The position numbers and the translations under genes are program-made. Below, in pieces: positions 11,520 to 23,679 of a stretch of 64,000 nt of DNA. Numbering within the stretch: position 1 is the first letter of the stretch; the number at the start of each line of letters is the position of its first letter. The stretch is from Straminergon stramineum (taxonomy: Eukaryota > Streptophyta > Bryopsida > Hypnales > Calliergonaceae), in contig OY987270.1 in NCBI GenBank assembly GCA_963920665.1, forward strand, positions 16,332,019 to 16,396,018, given 5' to 3'. The notes below the pieces were generated by a model. The model did no database searches. It was not told where the DNA came from and saw only the letters and a list, made by a program, of their open reading frames with translations.

Positions 11520-12530
11520 GCCATTTATTATATTTTTACACTAGAAAAATTTTATTTCCAAAATTTTAATGACCTAGTGCAAAGAGGATATTCCTTCTAT
11601 ACCTAGTAGCTACTAAATAAATAAAAATTAAATGATTACTAATAGAAAAATATTGCATAACATTTAGTGTGTCCCACACTAATCAAATTAACTTGTGTAC
11701 CAAACAAAGAGCCCCACCTTAGTGAAAAAGTAAACCCTAAATTCACATTTTATTATACTTCTCAAAGTGCCTATACTTACCTTGTATGTGACAAATTTTG
11801 GCTGAAATAGTCTGAGGGAACCCTAGTGAGATCCCTAAGTCAATTCTTAGGAATAGAGTTCAATTTCTTAGTTGTCCTAAGAAAAGTAGACCCCCAAATT
11901 GTTAACTGACATGTTTCAAAAACTTATAATGGACCAAAGAAAGGCATCTAAGGCGGAAGTAAAGTATTTCGGGGTTGAAATCACCCTAGGAATCCAATTG
12001 CAAATTGGTTTGCCAAGGTTCTTCTCCATGTGAAAGATTCCTTGGTTACTAGTAATTAGAGGAGATAGTAGGATTTTAATCTTTTTTTGAATGTGTAGGA
12101 TAAAAAGTAGGATCTGCAAATCTTTTATGAGATTCCATGAAAGGTTCTCTAGAACTTTCTAAAAACTTTTTACTTATAGAAGATACTCTTCTAGACGGTC
12201 AATTGCTTAAACCAACAATGGAAAATTCTTTTAAATTATCCAAATTGCGGTAAAACCTCACTAAAAATTAAAATAGCTTATTTTATATTAATAACACACA
12301 CCAATAAGTTTAATTGCATTCCAATATAAAAAAATGAATTGGTGAGATATTTTGATTTTGGCAAAATTGAGAAATATTCGTAGAATTCACCAACATTCTA
12401 GGAAGATATGAAATCAAAACGTGGTTGAAGCATGCTCTTTTCTTACTCCCACACACCTTCCCAAAATATATGCAACTCAATTTCTTCAAGAAAGATAATC
12501 TTCAATAGTTGGATTTTTACACCATTTCTA
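11520..12530. other. AT-rich intergenic DNA, nothing recognised
   Basis: No coding similarity or clear repeat. A lone P-family-like left end, TTAACCCCTAAATAGC, is found at 12532 with no partner located. Confidence 0.5.
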
Positions 12531-12839
12531 TTTAACCCCTAAATAGCTTGAAGGCCCTTTGAGGTCATATATCTTTGTTTTCCACATATTCGGTACAATT
12601 GTGGTTAGAATTAGGGTTTTTGGTGTGCAACAAAGTTGTAGCAAATGCAAGAGCACGTAGGTTGCAAAAACCCACTTCTCGAAATACAAGATAGAATGGT
12701 GGTCGATGAAGGGAATACACAAATTGCCATATAATACATAGGATTTTGTGCAAGGGACCCAATGCTTCTATAGGTCACAAAATGTGAATGTGGTTGTATC
12801 CATTGGCATCCAAAGGCAGGAGAGTAGGGCTTCAAGCGG

Positions 12840-13570
12840 GAGGTGGCGCCTTTGGATTTTGCTTTGAAAAGGGAGGCTTTGAAGAGTGCATTTTCTAACA
12901 GAATTCTACATCGAGCGTGGGGATTGCCCTATTGATAGAACATACATGGTATTTTCGATATTGCGAATCAGAATTCATATCCACTTGGTCTTCCATTTAT
13001 TTCTTGTGAATTGTGCTTGTGATGCGAAGTAATTTCTATTTCCACGATCACAACATTGTTTCTTGGTTGCAAAGTGGTTAGGCATGTCTAGATGCTAGGA
13101 AGCATTGCCAACAGGATTTCTTGGCAAATTTCATTACCCTCCTGCTATGGTGATCATCGTGTCAACTGCCAGCTTGGTCTCTTCACACCTTGTCGTACGA
13201 TGGCACAACGTCGACGAGGCTGCCACAAGTATTCATATTCATAGTATGCCCTTTGCATTTCCGTGTGACCTGCCTCTTGTGAGTACAGCACAAGCTCATG
13301 GCACAATTTCTTCTCTAGGTTTCCTTTGTGCTTGAATTTTTTTGTAGTCACTCCCTGCAATATTATAAGTGCACCCATCAGAGCAATCTTCCAACGGTGC
13401 AAGGCTGAATTTTGTAGCAAATGTTGTCTTGGTGCACAATTCAAGGTGCCGTGCTAGTGTGACACATCTCTTAAATATGTCTGGTCTTGCGGTATTCTGT
13501 GGCCTCACAAAAATTTGTGTAGGCCCTCAAGTCACTAACAAGATAATCGAAATGGCTAAAATCGCACCTT
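12840..13570 (-). pseudogene. Coding-like but broken region, family not recognised
   Basis: The base composition is less AT-rich than the surroundings, and overlapping open frames on the minus strand (13508-13296 and 13444-13154) read like protein. One contains KKLCHELVLYSQEAGHTEM and a following RAYYEYEYLWQPRRR. The frames shift relative to each other and no start or splice signals make one product. A plus-strand frame at 13105-13335 is also open. I recognise no domain; a decayed transposon protein or captured gene piece is possible. Confidence 0.3.
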
Positions 13571-13849
13571 TTGGTCAATAAGGCACTTCTTGAAATTCAT
13601 GCTTGACCGTATATTGCGGATATAGTGTTGTAGCCGAAGACCTCAAGGGCCATTCATAGTTTAAATGGGGCACTAGCTTTCCATGACTTTTACAAGATAG
13701 AAAAGGGTGAAAGAGACCCTTTCAATTAAAAATGGCCTTTTATAGCCAATGGCACAATACATTTGAGATTTTGAGTCTTTCTCTAAAAGTTAGAAGTTTG
13801 GAACAATGTAGAAGTAGAAAAGCCTTAAAAATTTAGATTAAACTTGTAG

Positions 13850-14250
13850 TGATAAGATGACCACTAGGGGTGTCCTTGGAAAAAGTATCTAAGGGCATTT
13901 TCTCCCCCTCAAACCACCCCTTATTTTCACTTCTTTCCCTTTGAATCCATTTTAGTGGATTTTTGGATCATAGAGACAAAACTTGCAAAATTGTGTTTTA
14001 GGAGCAATTTTTGTTCCATTGTTCGTGTTTTTTAAGCTAGTTTTGAAGGAAATTGAGGTTCCTTCAAAACTTGCATTCTTTTGTTGTTCTTTAGTTTGTT
14101 TTGTATTAACCTTTGTACTAAGTATTTATGTACTAGCCTTGCACTAATCCTAGAAGCAAGCCCCCTCCACACCTTGGTGATGTTGCTTGTGGGGGTCCTC
14201 TAGTGATTTGTTTATGTTTTATGCACATTCTTTTGGTGAAAAATCCATGT
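13850..14250. repeat. Dispersed repeat family C, copy 1
   Basis: A similar stretch recurs at about 56.93-57.20 kb in the same orientation. Shared anchors include TTTCTCCCCCT, TAGTTTTGAAGGAAATTG or its variant, and a following TCCTTCAAAACTTG-like block. It is probably part of a long-dead retroelement; no coding function is seen. Confidence 0.5.
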
Positions 14251-14329
14251 TGAGACTTCTTCTAAGATATTGAGAAATTTTACTACTAACAAGTGTTAAT
14301 TTTTATGTGTGTTAAGTGGTTGTACTAAT

Positions 14330-14470
14330 GTGAGCACTTATTAACCCACCTTTGGTAAATAGGCGAGTAGAACTAGGTTCTTCTGTTTAGGATTTAATTC
14401 TATCTTAATGGGTGCCTAACATTGGTCCATTATGCCTTCCAAACAATGAATCTTTTCAAAAGAAAATTGG
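14330..14470 (+). repeat. Dispersed repeat family A
   Basis: The core contains GGTAAATWGGCGAG, AGGTTCTT, GGGTGYCTAA and CAAKGGATCTTTTC-like blocks in a fixed order. Other copies lie at about 29505-29640 (minus), 32780-32910 (plus), 42925-43100 (plus) and 43425-43510 (minus). It could be an LTR or untranslated retroelement segment. Confidence 0.55.
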
Positions 14471-15465
14471 TAAACAACTCGCTACAAAATCCCCAACTAA
14501 CCTAATTGTGAAAACAAAACAAAATAAAACAACCTTGATTCCTTGGTCGTTGTGGTTTTCTAATAAAAATAATTATAGTCTGAATTTATTGCCACGAAGT
14601 TGTAACTCAGGTCATGCCATTTCCAAAAACATGAGGTTCATGAAGTTTGGATGTTCCTACCAAGAGTTATGGCCGGATGATGTTTAAACTTTAGGAAGCT
14701 TCCTAAACTTCATCCAACTCTTTAGACCCTTTCTCTATTTCAAATGACCTCGAGTTTCAAACCCTAGCCTCAGATTGCTAACCTCTGCTTAAATTCCAAG
14801 TTTGGACTTGGATGGATGATTTCCAACCGACTTCATCCATTTCTCAACCTAAACTTCATCCTTCATTAATATTTAGCTTCTTGGGTATTTTCATAAAGTT
14901 GAAATTGTTCAAGATTCTTCTAATTTTCTTCTAGTGGGTTCTAAACCAAGGTGCCTACTTGGTGCACTTTAACCTAAACTATTTTGCTAATCTTTGATTA
15001 ATTGAGAGGGTTGAACTACTTTTGATTAGTTACTATTTAAAATTTTTTGACACTTGTTCCTTAAAGACTTCTACTTGAACTCTCCAAAATGCTATCTTAA
15101 TTTAAATTTGACATTTCCTATCAGAAGTTATTGATGGATAAAGTTTAACTTCTATGCAATGCTTGAACTTCATCCACTAATAACTATTAACCTATAACTC
15201 AAAATTTATTGTTATTTTTACTTATTGTAGAATAAAGATTTTGATTTTTAGGTTATTTTTTAATTTTTATTGGAAAAGTATGTAGAAAGTAATCTAAAAA
15301 GTAGAAAAAAATAGCTTAAAAGTAGGCTAAAAACACTAAAAAGCAGAAAGTAGCTAAAAGTAATCCAAAAAGCAGTTCTCAAACTTTATGCAATGTAAAT
15401 AGGGTTATTCTCATAGGATGCATGAAAGAAAGAAAAATAAAAACGAAATTTAAATAATGAATGAG

Positions 15466-15482
15466 GTGTGTCCCGGACACAC
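15466..15482. promoter_or_regulatory. Near-perfect palindrome GTGTGTCC-C-GGACACAC
   Basis: Two 8-base arms surround one base. This is either a short binding-site-like dyad or a chance remnant. It sits about 75 bases before an LTR-like start. Confidence 0.35.
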
Positions 15483-15552
15483 GTCTTCAAAATTAGGTCG
15501 TGACTTTTCATTTTTTTTATATAAAAGGAAAAAAAAAATGAACATGACGGCA

Positions 15553-17300
15553 TTGTAAGACCCATTATTTTCTAATATATATTTATATTGTTTTATGTGC
15601 AATTGTGATTATTATTATTGTTGTAAATTTGAGTTGTTGTATTATTGCGAGAATTTGAGTTATCTTGGTGTATTGTGAGTATACTGTGAGTGCATTGTTT
15701 TTTTGACAATGGAAGTTGAAAGTCTTATAGTGAATGTGCACTAGATTTCTAGGTTGTAAATTGGACACTAAGATTGTGAGAGTAAATTGAGAGATTTGGA
15801 GTTTTGTAATGAGAAAAAGCAACTGGAAACTTGTTGTGAGAGATTGAGTGAAAGAATGGAATGTTAAATCAGTCAGACACCGTGTAGCGTTGGACTTGGA
15901 AACAAAAGACAGATTGTGGACTAATGGGAGGAGGAGATAAGCTTGCGAGATTAACAATTTCATGTTTGAATCTCGGGTTGAAGCTTGCACCGAAAGAACC
16001 GTGAATGATCTGTCTAGGATTGAGAAGTTTACAACAATCACAACGCTTGGTTCCGTTTACACCAAATTTTGAAAATTGTGACAAAGTTGCCAAAACCAAA
16101 GCGATCGAGAGGTTGGTGTGTGTCGAATTGAACTGGAGAGAAGATCGCAGCAAGAATCTCACGATTGGGAAAGAATTGACCAAGAATCAAAATTGGAAGG
16201 AGAAGCCGCGGCAGTCAGAGTCGATTAGGTACTACTGCCAATTCTCGAAAATTTCCCAAATTGCAGACTACTGGTGGGTTTACATGCATGGAATCAATTG
16301 AGCGAGAAGATTTCATCAAGAAATTTCGAGAAATTTTGCAAAATTGAGAAGCAACCACAAGTTGGAGAAGTTTGTGGCAGTCAACGCCGGATGGGGATTC
16401 ATCTTCAATCCTCATACTTGTCCAAGATTTCTCCTTGTTGTTGGGATTGCGCAGTCGAGATGATGACGTGAGTATGAATTTGAGAGGACATGTACAAAAT
16501 TTGAAAGAAACATTGGATCGGATTCGGCGGAACGAGGCTGCGTTGTTGGAGTAGACAGGTCACGCGGCGTCGAGTGAAGCAGACACCCCCACGGTCATAG
16601 GGTTCGGCGAACGGCCATAGGGCCTGCACTGCACGGTCACAGGGCCATTCGCACGGTTATAGGGACCGTAGTCTGCGATTATAGGCCATTTGGTCATTAA
16701 ATCGCAAATTTCAGCATTTTTAGGACCTGTTTTTGCATTTCAGGGTTATTTTCATGCTTTTGGGTTAGTTTTGCATGGTTTTAGGGCTGGTCCAATGTGG
16801 TCATAGGTATTATTGATCGAATTATATGAAATTTTAGTGTTTGGTCTTAGGGTTTATATGTTTGGACATAGTCTAAATTGATTCAATGTATGTTTTAGGA
16901 ACATTTATCCTGTGGTTTTGGACTTGTTGCCCTAAGACTTGTTACCCAATCTTAGAAGAAAGGAGAAAGCTCAAAGACCAAGAATCTAGTACTTTGTCCT
17001 AAACAATTCATACTTTGCATACTAGACGTGTTGTCTACTGAGACTATCACGTGTAGACATTTTGCACATAGATTCGAAAAGCTCACAAAGAGCAATTACT
17101 GGCCCTGTTGCCCCAACTCATAAAAAGGTGTTAATTAACGAATTATTTATATACTTTAAAAGTATTATCTTGTATATATATGATTAGGTCATAGGTTGCA
17201 TCTATGTATATGACGTGTTGCCCAGCCTGACGTGTTGCCCATGATGTGTTGTCCACCCTAGAATACTATATAGGACCGGGACTCTTTGAACATTATGTTT
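15553..17300 (+). mobile_element. Possible LTR/leader of a retroelement, no coding core
   Basis: The segment opens with TGTAAGACCC, a start like those of many plant LTRs, and has a different composition from its surroundings. Inside are a short minisatellite (16591-16690) and several GACGTGTTGCCC-like repeats at about 17212-17262, with related GACTTGTTGCC motifs near 16920. No matching second LTR, primer-binding site or polyprotein was found, so the call is tentative. Confidence 0.3.
16591..16690. repeat. ACGGYCAYAGGG minisatellite, about 20-bp units
   Basis: Copies start at 16591, 16611, 16633 and 16653, with a degenerate one near 16676, spaced 20-23 bases apart. It is locally GC-rich. Confidence 0.75.
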
Positions 17301-17399
17301 GCATTAGTGGTAATGGACTGTCCACTAAATTGAGAGAACCTGGGAATAAGGGAAGGGAAAGAAGGAAAGAAAGAAAAAGAATAGAAATATAAGAATAAA

Positions 17400-19380
17400 G
17401 TTTTCAGGTATGTTCCACAAAGTTAGTTTACACATACCCTAAATCTACTTTAAAAGTAACATTAGACGCACCAACGATAGACTACATTGGCTTATCCACA
17501 GATGAACCCCTATATTACTGGTACTTGACAAAAAGTAAAAGTTAGTGAAATAGTACTTCACACTTATGGATTCCAAATCTCTACTACTACCTAAGTTTTT
17601 GTTCCTTTATTTTTTGGATGAAATTGACTAACTTTCATCCAATCTAGCTCTTAACTTCATCCGCTCATATCTTACTTGTTATAAGTTGGTTTTGGATGTA
17701 TTTTATACTCCTATAACCCTCTCGACCCCTACTCTATGGTTCTAAGACTAAACTTGACTTGACTTCCTATCTTAAATGTGCTATTAAATGTGCTACTAAC
17801 TACTATGCCTCAGCCCTAATTGGTACTTGGTAATTAAGAAAAATTGGAATGAAAAGAATAGGATTAGGAGCCCACCTCATCTTAGAGCTCCTTGATTAGG
17901 TTTTCAAGACTTCGCTCCAACATCTCTCTAACAGCCATTCCACGTGGCAGTTAATTGAATATTTCTATATATTAGGTTTCAGTACAACTTTGGACGACCC
18001 CACTAAGTCCTATATGTTGCTAACCTCCCATCCTTACTCCTATTTCTCTTATTTTCCCTTATTTCTATCTACTCCAATCCTTGTGCCACGGTTTATGGAT
18101 AAGACATTAAATCATCCATTTCAAATGCTCCCATATTGATGTGGCATGACGTCACATTTACCTCCTTTTTCTTCAAAAGCCATTCCTGATTTGGGCTTTG
18201 AATTGAAAAGATGACTCTTTATATATGTATGGGATAGTAAGAGGGAAAACAAACAATGTGGGATATGTGAATTTGTTCTTGATTTAAAAGAAGAATAGAA
18301 GATCCTAGAACCCCAACCCACCACCCTTAACCCTAAACCTGCCACCCTAAAAAGGACGTGGGTGGTCATTATCCTCCTCACTTTCATCTAGGGTGTGGTC
18401 TGGCAAAGTTGCGGTCCTTTGGAGTCATAGTCCTATGACCCTTATGCTCGGTCGGATCCGTAGTCTAGAGTAGGGATTATGACTATGTCAAGCCATGTTG
18501 GTCAGGTTCACTCTCATGGCACAATTTAACATCATGCATGGGAAATCAAGAGAGATTTTTCAAGTAGCCATACAAATGCTAGGTTCAGCAATTATTGACT
18601 TGTAGTTCTAGTAGGAGACAAGAGTCTCAAATTATTTGTTTTTTTGTCTTTAGAATTAAATATTGTTGTTATGATGTGGGCATTTTTTAGTTAAAAATAG
18701 GCATTTTTATATTTTATATTTTATATTAGTTTAATAATTGCAAGTTAAGGTTAACTCAAAGGTCAATTGGTGGTTATTTTTTTAGTTAGCTTTTAGTTTT
18801 GTAATTTCTTTTATTTTTGTTAGTAGGCTAAAATTAGTATATTAAGGCAATAGTGAGGTCAATTAGATTATGATGATAGAGGATAATATATGGAGGAGAT
18901 GATTGTTGGATATATATTATGAGGGTTGTGGGTGAAGATGAATACGCTAAAGCTATAGCAAAATTGACCTTTATCTAAAAGAAAGTATTGTTAGAAATGA
19001 ATTTTAATTAGTTATTGTGGTTGGGTTGGTGTTGGAATTGAGATTTTCTTGATCATAAGTGTTTGGGATTCATTTACAAACAAACATTGCCACAACCAAA
19101 AGCCCTATGTTTTTCTAGACCGATCGCAAACTTTATGACCCACATAACGTGCAACAATGTTTACAATGTAGAAATGAAAACAACAACCCTCCAAAACCAG
19201 CTAAGAATAACAATAGAAAGACAACGAGCTTCCAAAATTGGCTAAGAATAACAAGCCACAAGCCACCACACACAAGTCTTCATGTCTTCAAGTCTTTAAA
19301 TAAAACACAAATCTAAACCTAATCTAACTATATTCTACTAAAAAAGAGAAGGCAACAAACCTTCTTTTGTTTCAGTACCT
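17400..19380. other. Intergenic DNA, nothing firmly recognised
   Basis: No protein or RNA gene is seen. Short motifs of the type AACTTCATCC...CATAACT recur here (near 17640-17690) and elsewhere in the window (near 15170, 21690, 31970, 33150 and 34720), indicating diffuse repeat relics. Confidence 0.5.
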
Positions 19381-19389
19381 ATAACTTTT

Positions 19390-20700
19390 GCAATTTTTCT
19401 TCAAACTAAGAAATTGATAGCTTTCCAAAAAACTAAAAAGTTCTCCTACCTATACTAACATTTTCACTTGCAAGTGATTCTCGAAACAAAATCTATAGCC
19501 TTGTAAAATTTTGGGTTTCAAATTATAAGGACAGCAGACCTTTTACTACTCAAACACCCATATCTTTCTCCACAAAACTCCAACTCCTTCGAGTGATGAA
19601 TCTTTGGAAAGATAAAAAAACCTTCTCCATTGCACCAAAATTTCAAAGAGATAAACAAAAAATACAAACTTTGGTGGCCACTCGAATCTCCGCTCTTCTT
19701 TGTCAGGAGACAACAGGCCCTCTTTTACTCACACGCTTATAATTTTTTGCTCCCAACTTCAAATCATACAAGAAAGGTCTTTTTGAAATGGCAATGAAAA
19801 AAGGATCATAAACCCAAATTTTCAATCTAAAATTTTTTATACATCCTAAGATATGATCTCTCAAATTCTCGGTCTCTAAAATACAACACACCTACCAAAC
19901 TCACACACACTAGAAGAAGAGAGAAGATGCCTATCTACCTTTTTCCCCCTAAAGTAGGTAGAATCAGCCCATGTACACATCACATGAGCCTCTAAACACC
20001 CATTGGTCCAAAGGAAACACCAAAAGGTAATCCCTATTCATTTTTCAAGGCTAAAGAATCACAAAGGTCAAAACAAAGAGGTAAACTACTTCTATTTCCC
20101 TAACTTTTAATTCTTAACACACAAATGTGATACAAAAAACTTGAATTAATTAACAACCTTTAACCAAAACCAAATGGAGGTAAAAACTAAAGTTGAAGAA
20201 GAGCGCTACTCCATCTACAAGAATTTGAGGATGTGTCTAACCGTGTTTATGGCATAATCTACGCCTTCGGCCTTTGTTAAAGAATTAATTGGCCCTTTCA
20301 ATTAACGTTGATGGCTAGGGCTTCCCTTAACTGGCCTAACCATAGAATAGTATTGGTCAACATTTAGACCTTTATAACTTGCTTCAAATGTCACATTTTG
20401 GGTGCTTGGTTCAACACATAGAACTTGAAGTACAATCATTAAAGCACGGGCATTTCTTTGAAGATTTCCGTGCCAACGTTGCTCTGCGCAAGGTTTCTTC
20501 AACGAACGAGAAGGTCCAGCTTCAGCTTGCAAATGGATTCACAATGGTGAAGAAACTACCGACTAAGATAGTTGAATTAGCAATTGTGTCAACAAAAGCT
20601 TTAGCTCAGCCTCTGGTTGAGACTCTAGGTCTTGCAACTTCATAAAAATCCTCGGGTTTGACATTCTAGAATCAAACTTCAAACTCACTCACAGATTCTA
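19390..20700 (-). mobile_element. E-family repeat, copy 1 (minus orientation)
   Basis: Read on the minus strand it has a 152-codon ORF (broken here), a spacer with a CATGGGCTGAT-type block, then loosely repeated units of roughly 170-180 bp. The same order is seen in plus orientation at 23.68-25.14 kb, and the 3' part alone at 28.3-29.2 kb (minus). The repeat units carry a STTTCCAAA-like block after a CATAACTTTT-like block. Ends and target duplications could not be fixed. Confidence 0.6.
20206..20664 (-). pseudogene. Broken copy of the 152-residue E-family protein
   Basis: This is the counterpart of the intact ORF at 23686-24144. From the ATG at 20664 to the final stop it is exactly 459 nt, the same length as the intact copy, with no net indel. 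Matching blocks are EAGPSRSLK, EQRWHGNL, VTFEASYKGLN, DQYYSMVRP, GPINSLTKAE and RHILKFL. Several in-frame stops interrupt it, two before EAGPSR, one replacing the Trp of HQRW and one replacing Gln in FLQME. It was therefore once coding and is now dead. Confidence 0.8.
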
Positions 20701-20769
20701 AAAAATTTAAAAGAATTCCCCAAACTAGTAAAACTTGTCTAGGGCTTTTGTCTTTTAAACAATTCCATA

Positions 20770-22660
20770 GGTAGTAAGCGTCATTTTGGAGCCACTAGAA
20801 TCATTACCAGTAAGTTTGTCCTCCAAATCATAAAATCTATTCAAAATACAAAATAAATACACATTTTATACAATGTATATATTTACATCACGACAATGAT
20901 GGTCCATTGCATTGTATCAAGGGAATTCATGGCTGAGGCGGAAGGACTCTCGGGAGTTATGGTCAATGACATTAGCTCTAAGATATGAAACAACCCCCCC
21001 ATTAATCTTTACAATTCACCTAATTGACAGTTACTAACTCTAGCCGAGGCCTATCCCTAAGTCAGACCTCTAAGGCTGAAGTTTCGGTTATTTTGAAGTT
21101 AGAACTTTGAAGAGGAGGTTTGTAGCTTTCCAAAAACGTAAGGCACACCGAAATTGGAGTAAAAACGAGAAAGTTGTCACTGGCACTATAAAAAACCTGC
21201 ATTTTTAGTGATATGCCTTGATTTTTTGGAACGAATTTTTTGGGATGCCCAATTCAACAAGCCCATGTTTTTATGTCAAGAAGAACATCAATGTCCAAAG
21301 TTAGGGTCTATAAGGAGAAAATATAGAAGTACTAAAAATAATAAATAGGTGGAAGTTAACATGAAATTTGAACACTAAAGAAAACCAATAACAAACCTAG
21401 AAGGTTGAGATCGAGTAAAGAAGTTGGAACCATAGGCCTATAGAGGAAGTTAAGTAGAGCTCATAGGACCTCTTCAATTTGGAAAAAAACCCCAAATCCT
21501 AGAAGATAAAGAAGGATGAAGTTTAGCATAGGTTTGAATGAAAAATTAATAGAAGTTTTCCAATAGGACCAAATTCTAGAATTAGGTAGAGATAAGTCTC
21601 CTTAACGACTCCAAGAAATTTCAAGTCATTCTGAATTAGGGAACTAAAATTAAATCATGGATGAAGTTTGATGTACTAAATAATATTCAAACTTCATCCG
21701 CCCATAACTTGGGCTAGGAGAGTCGGATAGGGTCGAATTATATGTTTTTAAAAAGGGAAATGAATTCTTTAGAAGTTTTTGAGGATAGTTCCTCCTTGAC
21801 ATGAATTACATCAAAAAACACAATGGCCTCATCCATTTGACCAAACATTAACATTGGACATAGATTGAGTGATTCTCGCACATTGAGGCACTTAGAAAAG
21901 ATCCATTAGGGCTGTGTGCATGGTCCGTGGTGAGGGCTCTATGCATAGGCAAACACACAAAGGCAAGCCCCCACCCCAACATTACTGCAACAACAATTTT
22001 TTGGTTCAAGGGCCATTTGTGTAGGGTTTTGACCCCTTAGTAAAAGCCAGAGGGTGGAGTCGATGGTGTCAAAAGGGGAGGAGGGTGAGATGCATTTTTC
22101 TTTCTATGTCTACTTAACGGAGTTCATTCATTGGGAGCAAAATTGATTTTCAAGCTTGGGAGTGTAGAGAGCTTGAAAGAGCTTGGAAGAACTTGAATTG
22201 GAGCACTTATTATCTTGGAATGTTAATTTGCTTTTGGATTTATTCTTCTTGAGGATAGTAATACATGTTATGGGGGGTGTTTTTTTTTCATTTTTTGGAC
22301 TTGTATTTCAAGTTTAGTATAAGGTTTTTGAGGTTCTCTCTTTTGTAGGTTTTGAGTACCAAATTTTGAAACAAATATTTTGGAAGACTTTTAGAAGTGA
22401 GTATGGATCCTTCATTTTGTGCTCAAGTTGTGCTCATATGGATGATGCTCTCTATGGCAATGAGAAACTCCTTGAGTTAGAAATTAAGGGCTTGGGAAGT
22501 GTTGAATGATAGTAGTGGGACTTCAATATGGTTTTATTTTCTTTCCTTGTTGTTGTGACTTAGTTCAAGAAAGAAATCCTATATTTCCCCGCCTCTTTTG
22601 GGTAGAGCCAAGGCAATCAACGCATTGGAACTATGTAGAGAGGGTAGTGTGAAGATCAAG
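20770..22660. other. Intergenic repeat relics upstream of the Harbinger remnant
   Basis: No coding similarity is seen. Blocks such as GTAGCTTTCCAAAAACG and ACTTCATCCGCCCATAACTT show it is made of the same diffuse repeat material as other gaps. A C-rich block lies at about 21965-21980. Confidence 0.45.
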
Positions 22661-22667
22661 TAATGAC

Positions 22668-23570
22668 ATGCACCATAAGAAATTCAAAAAAACTTTTAGG
22701 ATGAGTTTAGGTGCATTTGACAATTTCGTGAACAGGTTGACTTCGTTCATAAGAAGTAGGTGTATGAATCAAGTGAGGCCACAAATGGAAATCAAAAAAA
22801 TTGTGGCATGTGTGATTTATAGATTTGCTTACGGCCATAGTCTAGAGCACATGGGAAATTGTTGTAGAATTGGAGCTTCAACCATTAGGAAGTATGTTGA
22901 CATTGTTTGTGACATACTTACTGATAAAGACAAATTGTTTAGACACTATATTAGCATTTCAAGTGAGGACCATCTTCATAGCATAATCTCAAATTTCAAA
23001 GAACTAACAGGAGTGCCCAATGTTTGTGGAGCTATTGATGGGACACATATACCATTAGTAAAGAATCCAAGTAAAATAGTTACATTAGCGACTATTGATT
23101 TTTATAATAGGAAAAAATTCAATTCCATTGTATTGCAAGTGGTTCGTGATTCACAAAAGATTTTTTGGAATGTATGCGCTAAACAACCTAGAAGAATATA
23201 TGATGGCAACTAATTCAAAGTGTCTAGCTTGTACAAGGGCTTGAGGAAATGAGAGATTTTGCAAGATCCAGTAGTTTTGGTCAATGATGTTAGATATACA
23301 CCTTACTTGATTGAACATGGTGCCTATCCCATTTGCACGTATTTGATGAAGAATTGGAAGGTACCAATGATGTGTAGAAAAAAAAGGTTTGACAACTCTA
23401 TGAATTTAGAAAGAGTTGTGATTGAACAAGTTTTTGGTACATTGAAGAATAGATGGAGAATTTTGAAGAATTTTAATTCTAGAGTTGACAAAGCTACTAG
23501 GATTACAATAGCGTTGTCCTGTTGTTTATTTGTACATAGTATAAAAACATATTATAATATATTTTATTGA
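22668..23570 (+). pseudogene. PIF/Harbinger-type transposase, inactivated
   Basis: A single frame of 301 codons resembles a DDE_Tnp_4 / plant PIF-Harbinger transposase, which cuts and pastes DNA with a DDE triad. Blocks in order: RMSLGAFDNFVNRL (residues 11-24), a helical region with CRIGASTIRKYV (66-77), GVPNVCGAIDGTHIP (first acid D124), FWNVCAKQP, LIEHGAYPICTYLMKNW and VIEQVFGTLKNRWRIL (acid E253). Breaks are TAA at 23211-23213, TGA at 23250-23252, and loss of the second catalytic Asp, since the usual GD-x-AY reads EHGAY (His 217). The N-terminal part is short for the family, which is commonly near 400 residues. No partner Myb-like ORF is recognised beside it. The frame is otherwise kept, so decay is moderate. 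Confidence 0.9.
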
Positions 23571-23679
23571 GTAGCTTCAAGGCGACACCATTCCAAGAGG
23601 TGTATGACATCTATTTAAGCGGGCGATTTGCCTTCATGCTTTATTGAATTCCAGTAGTGGATTTGTTTCTTAGTTTAGA

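Noticed and set aside
12532..12550. A further TTAA-family element starting TTAACCCCTAAATAGC
   Set aside because: No right end with AGGGGTTAA was found within a plausible distance.
15583..16183. Overlapping minus-strand frames of 152 and 104 codons
   Set aside because: The composition is Thr/Ile/Ser-rich with no motif. The segment looks like a repeat leader.
18300..18360. Telomere-like CCCTAAACC-type words
   Set aside because: Only two or three imperfect units occur, with no tandem array, so this is not an interstitial telomere repeat.
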